DNA of 10,263 bases from assembly GCA_009928745.1 (NCBI GenBank), contig SACC01000027.1, positions 1-10,263 of the forward strand, given 5' to 3'. Position 1 is the stretch's first letter. Each line of letters starts with the position of its first letter. A model generated the notes under the pieces. The model searched no databases, was not told the DNA's origin, and saw nothing but the letters and a program-made list of their open reading frames with translations. This document shows positions 1 through 5,330 of this stretch, in pieces. Both the position numbers and the translations under genes were made by a program. The DNA comes from Clostridia bacterium (lineage in GTDB: Bacteria > Bacillota > Clostridia > Christensenellales > CAG-1252).

Positions 1-168
1 CGGCGAATAGGTCTCGATGCCGAAGGACTGATGACGGATAGCGGAAGGACCGAACCTCGCGCCCGGACGATAGGAAGTAGTGCCGTCAAAGGGCGCGCCG
101 AAGACTACTATGTCCGCAGATTTATAATTGCATTCGCAGCCAATAAAAGTTTGCATATTCTTATTCAT
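1..168 (-). CDS. speB: agmatinase (arginase/ureohydrolase family), N-terminal part
   Basis: Only the first 56 codons are in the window; the gene runs off the left edge. The family hydrolyses agmatine to putrescine and urea with a binuclear manganese centre; the metal ligands lie in the missing part. Visible is the N-terminal family signature at residues 23-45, FGAPFDGTTSYRPGARFGPS followed by AIR, with further agreement in the GIETYSP stretch at 50-56. The ATG at 168 overlaps the 3' end of speE by 8 bases. A GAGGAG lies about 13 bases upstream, a rather long spacing, but the next ATG (residue 5) is placed worse. Its position as the last visible gene of a speD-speA-speE-speB operon supports agmatinase over arginase, formiminoglutamase or guanidinase, since agmatine is the expected product of the decarboxylase two genes upstream. 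Identity is confident at family level; whether the rest of the gene is intact cannot be seen. Confidence 0.9.
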   Translation of the reverse strand, partial: MNKNMQTFIGCECNYKSADIVVFGAPFDGTTSYRPGARFGPSAIRHQSFGIETYSP

Positions 169-1015
169 TTTCTTTCAACATCTCCTCAACATAATTGGGC
201 AAATAGAACGAGCCTCTGTGCAGATTGGTGTTATAGTATTTTGTATTAATCTTTAATTCTTTCCATTTTCCTTCGTTAAGATTGACAATCGGGTGATACT
301 TTTTTGAAGCGAAGCCGAATAGCCAATGTCCGGAAGGATACGTAGGGATGAATGCCTGATAGACCTTGCTTATCGGGAAGGATTCTACAATGCGCTTATG
401 TGCGCGCTTCATCGCGATTGCATCGCTCTCGTAAAATGGACTTTCGTGCTGATTAACCATTATTCCGTCTTCTTTTAGCGCCTTATAACAGTTGCCGTAA
501 AACTCTTTGGTGAATAAGCCTTCGCCCGGTCCGAAAGGATCTGTCGAATCGACTATGATTATATCGTATTCGTTCTCGTAGCGGCGGACATATTTTAACC
601 CGTCCTGATAATATATATTCAATCTTTTATCATCGAATTTGCATGCCGTCTGCGGTAAAAATTGCTTGCATACTTCAACAACCTTACGGTCAATTTCCAC
701 AAGGTCAATCTGCTCGATTTGCGCATATTTTGTCAACTCGCGCACCGCGCCGCCGTCGCCTGCGCCGATTACCAGTATCTTTTTTGCATCGGGATGCACG
801 GCTAAAGGCACATGAGTTATCATCTCGTGATAAATGAACTCGTCCTTTTCGGTAAGCATCATAATGCCGTCCAAGGTTAAAAATCTACCGAATACCGGAC
901 TCTCGAACACGTCTATCCTTTGGTATTCGCTCTTGCCGCTATATAGTTGTCTGTCCACTTTAATTGAGAGCTTAACGCCTTTTGTATGATTTTCGCTATA
1001 CCAGAGATCCACCAT
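161..1015 (-). CDS. speE: spermidine synthase (polyamine aminopropyltransferase)
   Basis: A 284-residue cytosolic enzyme, close to the usual 275-290. It transfers the aminopropyl group of decarboxylated AdoMet to putrescine, giving spermidine and methylthioadenosine. It has an N-terminal beta domain (residues 1-60), then a Rossmann-type methyltransferase-like fold: nucleotide-binding loop GAGDGG at 84-89, acidic VEID at 106-109, and the family hallmark DSTDP at 156-160, whose first Asp is the expected catalytic or amine-binding residue. PTYPSGHW at 224-231 is the conserved late motif. The reading frame is open up to an ATG at 1033, but I chose the ATG at 1015. It has AAAGGAGG six bases upstream and forms a TAATG junction with the speA stop, a one-base overlap typical of coupled translation; the protein then starts MVDLWYSE, as expected for the family. 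Its 3' end overlaps speB by 8 bases. Acceptor specificity (putrescine or agmatine) cannot be read from sequence; with speB next door putrescine is the simplest reading. Confidence 0.95.
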   Translation of the reverse strand: MVDLWYSENHTKGVKLSIKVDRQLYSGKSEYQRIDVFESPVFGRFLTLDGIMMLTEKDEFIYHEMITHVPLAVHPDAKKILVIGAGDGGAVRELTKYAQIEQIDLVEIDRKVVEVCKQFLPQTACKFDDKRLNIYYQDGLKYVRRYENEYDIIIVDSTDPFGPGEGLFTKEFYGNCYKALKEDGIMVNQHESPFYESDAIAMKRAHKRIVESFPISKVYQAFIPTYPSGHWLFGFASKKYHPIVNLNEGKWKELKINTKYYNTNLHRGSFYLPNYVEEMLKENE

Positions 1016-2469
1016 TAATAGCCTCCTTTCCAAATATTGATTCGCTCAATATTCATATCTTCGGTACCCGTTAGTGAGCACCCCTTTTCCTTAGCATATC
1101 TTATATACTCGATAATATCGCGCGTTATTCTTTCGCCCGGCGCAAGTATTGGTATACCGGGCGGATAGCACATTACAAATTCCACGCTTATCTCTCCGAC
1201 GCTGTCTGTAAGGGGCACGCTTTGTTTTTTTCCGTAAAAAGCCTGTTGCGGAGATAATATGACCTCTGGCGTAATATATTCGTGTTTGAGTAAGCCGTTC
1301 TTGTTATTCTTATATAATCTTTTTATCTCGGTCAGCGCGCCGATAAGGCGTTCAATGTTCTTATAATCCATATCGCCTACCGATACATAGGCAAGTATAT
1401 TGCCAAGGTCGCCGAACTCAATCTGTATATCGTATTCATCGCGTAAAATATCATAAACTTCAATACCGGCAAGCCCGATATTAAGAGTATTGACGGACAA
1501 TTTTATGGTATCAAAGTCAAATACTGAATCTTTATTGATAATCTCGCGCGAATATGCGTAATAATCTCCTATACCGTTGATTTCCTCTCTCGCGTATTCA
1601 GTAAGCTCCGATACTTTTTTGAATATCTCTTTACCGTTGAGGGCAAGATTTCTTCTCGAAATATCAAGACTCGATAATAATAGATACGAACCGCTCGTGG
1701 TCTGGGTAAGATTGATAACCTGCCTCACATAATCCGAGTTGACGCTTGCTGCGCATACCAAAAAAGAACTCTGGGTAAGTGAGCCGCCCGACTTGTGCAT
1801 ACTAACCGACGCCATATCAGCGCCAGCGCAAAGCGCCGAAACAGGCATATTCTCGCCAAAATAAAAGTGTGTGCCGTGCGCTTCATCGGCAAGCACTAAC
1901 ATGTTATTGTTATGAGCGAGCTTAACAATCTCGCATATATCAGAACATATACCGTAATAAGTGGGATTATTGACAAAGACCGCCTTTGCGCTGGGGTTAG
2001 CTATAATTGCCTGTTTTACGTCGCTTAATTTCATCCCAAGAGAGATGCCGAGTCTTTCATCGGTCTGCGGATTAATATATATAGGAATTGCGCCGCAGAG
2101 TACCAGAGCGTTGATAACGCTTCTGTGTACATTTCTCGGTAATATGATTTTGTCATCCTTTTTTAATACTGACAAAAGCATAGCCTGCACTGCAGAAGTT
2201 GTGCCGTTGACCATAAAGAATGCGCTAGCCGCGCCGAATGCCTCTGCGGCTAATATCTCCGCATCCCGTATCACGCTTATCGGATGACACAAATTGTCAA
2301 GCGGTCGCATGGAGTTGACATCTACTGTCAAACATTTTTCACCAAGAAAATTCAACAGCTCTTTGTTGCCCTTTCCTCTCTTATGCCCCGGCACATCAAA
2401 AGGCACAATACGCATTGTTTTGAATTGTTGCAGCGCCTCAAATATAGGCGCCCGCCTCTGATCGTTCAA
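1015..2469 (-). CDS. speA: arginine decarboxylase, Orn/Lys/Arg decarboxylase family (PLP)
   Basis: A 484-residue fold-type I PLP enzyme of the Orn/Lys/Arg decarboxylase family, in the size class of B. subtilis SpeA (about 490) and lacking the N-terminal wing domain of the 700-plus-residue enterobacterial enzymes. Visible are PGHKRG near 28-32, NGTTSA at 88-93 (PLP phosphate region), DEAHGTH at 195-201 with Asp195 expected to bind the pyridine nitrogen, and SMHKSGGSLTQSS at 223-235 with Lys226 as Schiff-base lysine. The C-terminal domain carries CYPPGIPILAPGE at 434-446. Arginine as substrate is inferred from the neighbours: agmatine would feed SpeB two genes downstream. Lysine or ornithine are possible but fit the agmatinase less well. 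The start codon is TTG at 2469, directly after the speD stop (TAA then TTG, no gap), with GGGAG eight bases upstream. The N-terminus from that TTG aligns well with SpeA starts, while the first ATG, 18 codons in, would remove conserved residues. Confidence 0.9.
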   Translation of the reverse strand: MNDQRRAPIFEALQQFKTMRIVPFDVPGHKRGKGNKELLNFLGEKCLTVDVNSMRPLDNLCHPISVIRDAEILAAEAFGAASAFFMVNGTTSAVQAMLLSVLKKDDKIILPRNVHRSVINALVLCGAIPIYINPQTDERLGISLGMKLSDVKQAIIANPSAKAVFVNNPTYYGICSDICEIVKLAHNNNMLVLADEAHGTHFYFGENMPVSALCAGADMASVSMHKSGGSLTQSSFLVCAASVNSDYVRQVINLTQTTSGSYLLLSSLDISRRNLALNGKEIFKKVSELTEYAREEINGIGDYYAYSREIINKDSVFDFDTIKLSVNTLNIGLAGIEVYDILRDEYDIQIEFGDLGNILAYVSVGDMDYKNIERLIGALTEIKRLYKNNKNGLLKHEYITPEVILSPQQAFYGKKQSVPLTDSVGEISVEFVMCYPPGIPILAPGERITRDIIEYIRYAKEKGCSLTGTEDMNIERINIWKGGY

Positions 2470-3246
2470 TTATAATTCTCCCTCGTAAACATTCATACCG
2501 CTAAAAATTTCTATCATCTCTTTGCGCAGATTGTTGGTGATGTTGAGTCTTGTTTTGGGCGCGATCTCGTATACGTCCGAATTGAAAAGGTAATTTCTCA
2601 AATCTACCTCTTTAATGAGCATTTTTGTGTGGAAAATATTGGATTGATACATATTTATATCAATAGCATCGTATTTTTCCAATATTTTGTCATCAATATA
2701 ATCTTGGATTGAGGCTATTCTGTGATCCAAATATAATTTTTTGCCCGTTATATCTCTTGTGAAGCCCCTTACTCTATAATCCATAGTAATTATATCAGAG
2801 TCAAAGCTGCCTATCAAAAAGTCCAGTGTAGACAAGGGAGTAATCTGACCGCAGGTAGCTACATCGATATCCACGCGGAAGGTGGCGATTGCATTATCGG
2901 GATGATATTCGGGATAAGTATGAACAGTTACATGACTCTTATCCAGATGAGAGACTATAGTCTCACCATTCTTACTTTTTACCATAGATTCTTCGGCGAT
3001 TAAAAAGGTAACGCTTGCGCCCTGAGGATCGTAGTCCTGCTTAGATACGTTCAGTACCGTTGCGCCGATCATTTCAGTAAGCTTGTACATAATATTAGTC
3101 AATCTTTCCGAGTTGTACTGAGCGTCAATATAAGCTATATAATCCCTCTGTTCGCGTTCGGTTTTTGCGTAACACACATCATAGATGTTAAAGCTGAGTG
3201 ACTTTGTCAGGTTATTGAAGCCGTAGAGTTTAAGTTTGCTTTCCAT
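2470..3246 (-). CDS. speD: S-adenosylmethionine decarboxylase proenzyme, E. coli-type
   Basis: A 258-residue proenzyme that self-cleaves and makes a pyruvoyl cofactor. The enzyme decarboxylates AdoMet to supply the aminopropyl donor for SpeE. Length and sequence match the long E. coli-type SpeD (264 residues), not the short 120-130-residue form of B. subtilis. The expected cleavage is Lys103-Ser104 in HLDKSHVTVHTYPEYHP, with Ser104 becoming the pyruvoyl group. His109 and Cys132 (STCG in E. coli, ATCG here) sit at the spacing of E. coli His117 and Cys140. MDYRVRGFTRDITG at 155-168 and YQSNIFHTKML at 200-210 are further family blocks. The frame is open upstream to a GTG at 3285, but the ATG at 3246 is the real start: GGAGG lies six bases before it, and the upstream codons fall inside a terminator hairpin. 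It is the first gene of the polyamine operon and probably the direct target of the attenuator in its leader. Confidence 0.96.
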   Translation of the reverse strand: MESKLKLYGFNNLTKSLSFNIYDVCYAKTEREQRDYIAYIDAQYNSERLTNIMYKLTEMIGATVLNVSKQDYDPQGASVTFLIAEESMVKSKNGETIVSHLDKSHVTVHTYPEYHPDNAIATFRVDIDVATCGQITPLSTLDFLIGSFDSDIITMDYRVRGFTRDITGKKLYLDHRIASIQDYIDDKILEKYDAIDINMYQSNIFHTKMLIKEVDLRNYLFNSDVYEIAPKTRLNITNNLRKEMIEIFSGMNVYEGEL

Positions 3247-3259
3247 TGTTTGCCTCCGT

Positions 3260-3295
3260 AAAAAAAGTTGTATTGAACATACCACAATACAACTT
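3260..3295 (-). terminator. intrinsic terminator at the end of the speD leader (likely attenuator)
   Basis: On the minus strand an 11-bp perfect stem (AAGTTGTATTG with CAATACAACTT, nine-base loop) runs into a seven-T run, two of whose Ts pair in the stem. The T-run ends at 3260 and the speD GGAGG begins at 3257, so termination here would cut the transcript just before the ribosome binding site. The stem has only three G-C pairs, so it may be a leaky terminator. There is no room for a promoter between it and speD. All speD transcripts from the promoter at 3583-3611 must therefore read through it. Confidence 0.8.
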
Positions 3296-3311
3296 AAAAA
3301 GGCTAATTAGC

Positions 3312-3347
3312 TGTAACTAATATAGACTATGTCTATAATTAATCACA
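3312..3347 (-). other. long AU-rich hairpin in the speD leader, just before the terminator
   Basis: TGTGATTAATTATAGAC (3347-3331) can pair with GTCTATATTAGTTACA (3327-3312) around a three-base ATA loop. This gives about 16 base pairs, two of them G-U, with one bulged T. It sits between the multi-helix domain (about 3570-3361) and the terminator hairpin. It could be an independent 3' element or part of an alternative fold that controls the terminator. The pairing is read directly from the sequence; the role is inference. Confidence 0.6.
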
Positions 3348-3582
3348 AACCGTGTGTTTCAGAGGATATTTAGCAAAACTGCTTTTACTGCTCTTATTGA
3401 CCTTTACAAGTGTGTACGTGGTACACTTTGGTTATAAAGTAACCAACTTATAAGCTGTGCATTTAAGCACTCAACAATGCGGCTTTCGCCGCGCTCGGCA
3501 GTTGACCCGGCTGTCCGTATGGCCTAAGCTCTTTGAGAGCGGTCAAGTAGTTCTCATCAAATATGACTCCGAAACTAGTCAA

Positions 3583-3611
3583 AATATAAAACAAATGCAG
3601 TATTATGTCAA
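3583..3611 (-). promoter_or_regulatory. sigma-A promoter of the spe leader and operon
   Basis: On the minus strand TTGACA (3611-3606) is followed after exactly 17 bases by TATATT (3588-3583). The -35 is perfect and the -10 is one base off TATAAT. The expected start is about 3580-3576, right where the structured leader begins. It lies downstream of the purF terminators, so the polyamine operon is an independent transcription unit. Confidence 0.85.
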
Positions 3612-3735
3612 GCCTTTTTGATAAAATCACCCAATAAGTTTTTTTGTTTTTATATTATGACCCGCAAATATTGCGCAATTTAACCCGCCTGTATTTATTG
3701 TAGGCAAATTATCTACTAATATCCGCATATTAATC
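3612..3735. other. AT-rich spacer between the purF terminator and the spe promoter
   Basis: No coding potential is seen. A perfect 10-bp palindrome, ATTGCGCAAT (3670-3679), lies about 60 bases upstream of the -35 box and could be an operator, but a single short palindrome is weak evidence. A GCCT/AGGC mini-hairpin nearby has no T-run. Otherwise I see nothing here. Confidence 0.4.
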
Positions 3736-3758
3736 AAAAAGGACGGAATATCCGTCCT
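3736..3758 (-). terminator. intrinsic terminator after purF
   Basis: On the minus strand AGGACGGA-TAT-TCCGTCCT, a perfect 8-bp GC-rich stem, is followed by a five-T run whose first T closes the stem, then GATT. It lies about 70 bases past the purF stop and is the best terminator in the window. It separates the purine/dap block from the polyamine operon. Confidence 0.9.
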
Positions 3759-3776
3759 CTCAAATTGTAGATTAAC

Positions 3777-3823
3777 AAAAGAGTCCGACCGAATGCAAGC
3801 GTAAGCGGCATTCGCATTTGGTC
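3777..3823 (-). terminator. imperfect hairpin directly after the purF stop
   Basis: Six bases past the purF stop, GACCAAATGC (3823-3814) can pair with GCATTCGGTC (3796-3787) with one A-C mismatch. An inner GAATGC/GCATTC pairing is a competing fold. GGACTC and then only four Ts follow. It may be a weak first terminator or a 3'-end stabilising structure ahead of the stronger one at 3736-3758. Confidence 0.45.
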
Positions 3824-3828
3824 ATAAA

Positions 3829-5238
3829 CTATTCCAAATCGTTTTTGCGATGGTCGCTGACATTTCCTGTAAAACACTTTGTGCAGAAGGGAAGCTGCGA
3901 TTGGCTGCATGCGTTCTTTAATCCATCGATGCTTATATATCCGAGACTGTCAGCTCCTATTTGCTTACAAATGCCTTCTATTGCCAGTTTGTTGGCTATT
4001 AGATTCTCCTCGTTATCAATATCGGTGCCGTAATAGCAGGCATAGCGGAAAGGAGGAGAGGAAATACGCATATGCACTTCCTTGGCTCCCGCGTTCTTAA
4101 GGGTGCGAACTATCTTTTCGCTGGTCGTTCCCCTTACTATGGAATCATCAACAAGCACTATTTTTTTATCTTTGATATTTACTTTCAGCGGATTAAGCTT
4201 TATATGCACCACGCTTTCTCTCTGTATCTGCGTAGGATATATAAAACTTCTGCCAACATATCTGTTTTTTATAAAACCAGTTGCCAATGGTATTCCGCTC
4301 GCAGCGCTGTATCCTGCCGCCGCCTCTAAGCCGCTATCGGGCACTCCGCACACCACATCAGCATCCACTGGATATTCTTCGGCAAGGACCTTACCCATAT
4401 TAAATCTTGCGTCGTACACCGACAAACCGTCAATTATAGAGTCTGGACGCGCAAAGTAAACATGCTCAAATATACATAATCCCGCTTTATCTTCTTTTTC
4501 TTTTTTTAGCGAAGATATCTCGGTTATTTTGCCGTCTTCAATCAAAACAACTTCTCCTGGTTTGATATCTCTTTCGAATTCAAAGCCGCAACAGTCTAGG
4601 GCGCAGCTCTCGGAGGCTACTACACAACCATGGGGATTTTTGCCGATACACAACGGACGATATCCGTTAGGGTCGCGAACGGCTATCATCTTGCCGTTGC
4701 CGCAAAGCACGATTAAGGTATAAGCGCCTTCAAGCATCTCAGCCGCCTTGATAGTCCCTTTAAGCGAATCTTCATATTTAACTGTGTAATAAGCGATAAG
4801 TGAGGATATTACTTCACTGTCGCTTGTCGCGTCAAATTTCACACCCCACCCTTTAAGAGTCTCTTTCAAACTTTTCGCATTGGTGATATTACCGTTATGC
4901 ACGGTTGCCAATCTTCCGGTTAAATATTCGGTAACAACCGGTTGAACATTTTTTATTGTATTTGTACCTGTAGTTGAATATCTGTTATGACCTACTGCCA
5001 CATAACTTTTGGGTATTGTCTCAAGTTTTTTGCCGCAAAAAACTTCGCTGGCAAGACCAATGTTTTTGTGACAAAAAATACTGTTGTCGCAAGCAACAGC
5101 GATGCCCGAGCCTTCTTGCCCGCGGTGCTGAAGAGCAAGCAATGCATTATAGGTTATACCCACCGCTTCATCGGTGTCAATCGATATCCCGAATACTGCG
5201 CATTCCTCATGAACCTTATCAAAGTGCTTATTTATCAT
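3829..5238 (-). CDS. purF: amidophosphoribosyltransferase (glutamine PRPP amidotransferase)
   Basis: Catalyses the first committed step of purine synthesis, PRPP plus glutamine to phosphoribosylamine. It is 469 residues, close to B. subtilis PurF (476). After a 12-residue propeptide comes the N-terminal Ntn hydrolase glutaminase: nucleophile Cys13 (ECAVFGI), LQHRGQEGSG at 36-45, HNRYSTTG at 84-91 and HNGNITN at 114-120. The C-terminal phosphoribosyltransferase domain has the PRPP loop VLVDDSIVRGTT at 361-372 and GFIKNRYVGR at 321-330. Cys255, Cys401, Cys452 and Cys455 (CTKC) sit where B. subtilis PurF ligates its [4Fe-4S] cluster, so an oxygen-sensitive cluster and propeptide processing are expected. 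I chose the ATG at 5238: GGGAG lies nine bases upstream and the propeptide then has family length. The alternative ATG at 5292 lies at the loop of a perfect hairpin. The gene is 79 bases downstream of purC and is followed by terminators. Confidence 0.96.
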   Translation of the reverse strand: MINKHFDKVHEECAVFGISIDTDEAVGITYNALLALQHRGQEGSGIAVACDNSIFCHKNIGLASEVFCGKKLETIPKSYVAVGHNRYSTTGTNTIKNVQPVVTEYLTGRLATVHNGNITNAKSLKETLKGWGVKFDATSDSEVISSLIAYYTVKYEDSLKGTIKAAEMLEGAYTLIVLCGNGKMIAVRDPNGYRPLCIGKNPHGCVVASESCALDCCGFEFERDIKPGEVVLIEDGKITEISSLKKEKEDKAGLCIFEHVYFARPDSIIDGLSVYDARFNMGKVLAEEYPVDADVVCGVPDSGLEAAAGYSAASGIPLATGFIKNRYVGRSFIYPTQIQRESVVHIKLNPLKVNIKDKKIVLVDDSIVRGTTSEKIVRTLKNAGAKEVHMRISSPPFRYACYYGTDIDNEENLIANKLAIEGICKQIGADSLGYISIDGLKNACSQSQLPFCTKCFTGNVSDHRKNDLE

Positions 5239-5280
5239 ATATTTGTACTCCCTAGTAATTTTACGTTGATATCGACAAAC

Positions 5281-5306
5281 TGTCCGCCGCATTTCTGCGG
5301 CGGACA
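5281..5306 (-). repeat. perfect GC-rich hairpin with GAAA loop between purC and purF
   Basis: TGTCCGCCGCA-GAAA-TGCGGCGGACA, an 11-bp perfect stem with a GNRA tetraloop, lies 11 bases past the purC stop and about 40 bases before the purF start. The sequence after it is GTTTGTCG, without a proper T-run, so it is not a standard intrinsic terminator. It is probably an intercistronic mRNA structure, which could protect the purC 3' end or tune purF levels; the role is inferred. Confidence 0.7.
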
Positions 5307-5308
5307 GT

Positions 5309-5330
5309 ATAAAACTTTTATAAAACTTTT
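5309..5330. repeat. 11-bp perfect tandem duplication across the purC stop
   Basis: The 11-base unit ATAAAACTTTT (plus strand) occurs twice back to back, at 5309-5319 and 5320-5330. One copy holds the last codons of purC and the stop forms at the junction. It looks like a simple slippage duplication that would keep the C-terminal residues KKVL unchanged. Confidence 0.6.

Larger units (their letters stand above)
3258..3580 (-). ncRNA. highly structured 5' leader RNA of the polyamine operon (candidate riboswitch or small RNA)
   Basis: From the predicted start near 3576-3580 to the speD ribosome binding site there is about 320 nt of RNA rich in helices. A closing stem is possible between GGAG (3570-3567) plus ATATTT (3564-3559) and AAATAT (3371-3366) plus CTCT (3364-3361). 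Inside it I see six elements: TTGACC (3546-3541) with GGTCAA (3507-3502), enclosing GCTCT-CAA-AGAGC and a GGC/GCC arm; GCGGC-GAAA-GCCGC (3492-3479); GTGC-TTAAAT-GCAC (3470-3457); TTGGTTA-CTTTA-TAACCAA (3446-3428); GTGTAC-CAC-GTACAC (3426-3412); and a weak AAAA/TTTT arm (3392-3372). A 16-bp hairpin and an intrinsic terminator follow. I do not recognise S-box, lysine, T-box, cobalamin, glycine, TPP or ydaO signatures. A known large Firmicutes RNA motif such as raiA is possible and I cannot exclude it from memory. Function (sensor, attenuator or separate small RNA) is inferred only. Confidence 0.65.

Noticed and set aside
643..837. Plus-strand open frames opposite the genes, such as those at 643-837, 4082-4459 and 9132-9491
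   Set aside because: They are antisense to clearly conserved enzymes, have no recognisable domains and lack consistent ribosome binding sites; they reflect the composition of the real genes.
3247..3285. Extended speD start at the GTG at 3285
   Set aside because: The extra 13 codons fall in the terminator hairpin and the ribosome binding site; GGAGG six bases before the ATG at 3246 fixes the start.
3319..3348. A second promoter-like pair in the leader, TTGTGA and TATATT with an 18-base spacer on the minus strand
   Set aside because: Both boxes lie within the 16-bp hairpin and the -35 is poor; transcripts from it would still have to pass the terminator, so it does not explain speD expression better than the promoter at 3583-3611.
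3258..3580. Assignment of the speD leader to S-box, lysine, T-box, cobalamin, glycine, TPP or c-di-AMP riboswitches
   Set aside because: None of the conserved core motifs I know for these classes can be found in the leader in either orientation.
3670..3679. ATTGCGCAAT as a regulator operator
   Set aside because: A single 10-bp palindrome in AT-rich DNA about 60 bases upstream of the promoter, without a second copy or a known consensus, is too weak to call.
5239..5292. Extended purF start at the ATG at 5292
   Set aside because: The ATG is at the loop of a perfect hairpin with no Shine-Dalgarno, and the nucleophilic cysteine would be about 30 residues in, unlike the short PurF propeptide.
5281..5306. 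Purine-operon terminator between purC and purF
   Set aside because: The stem is strong but GTTTGTCG follows it, not a run of Ts, on the minus strand, and the plus side also lacks one.
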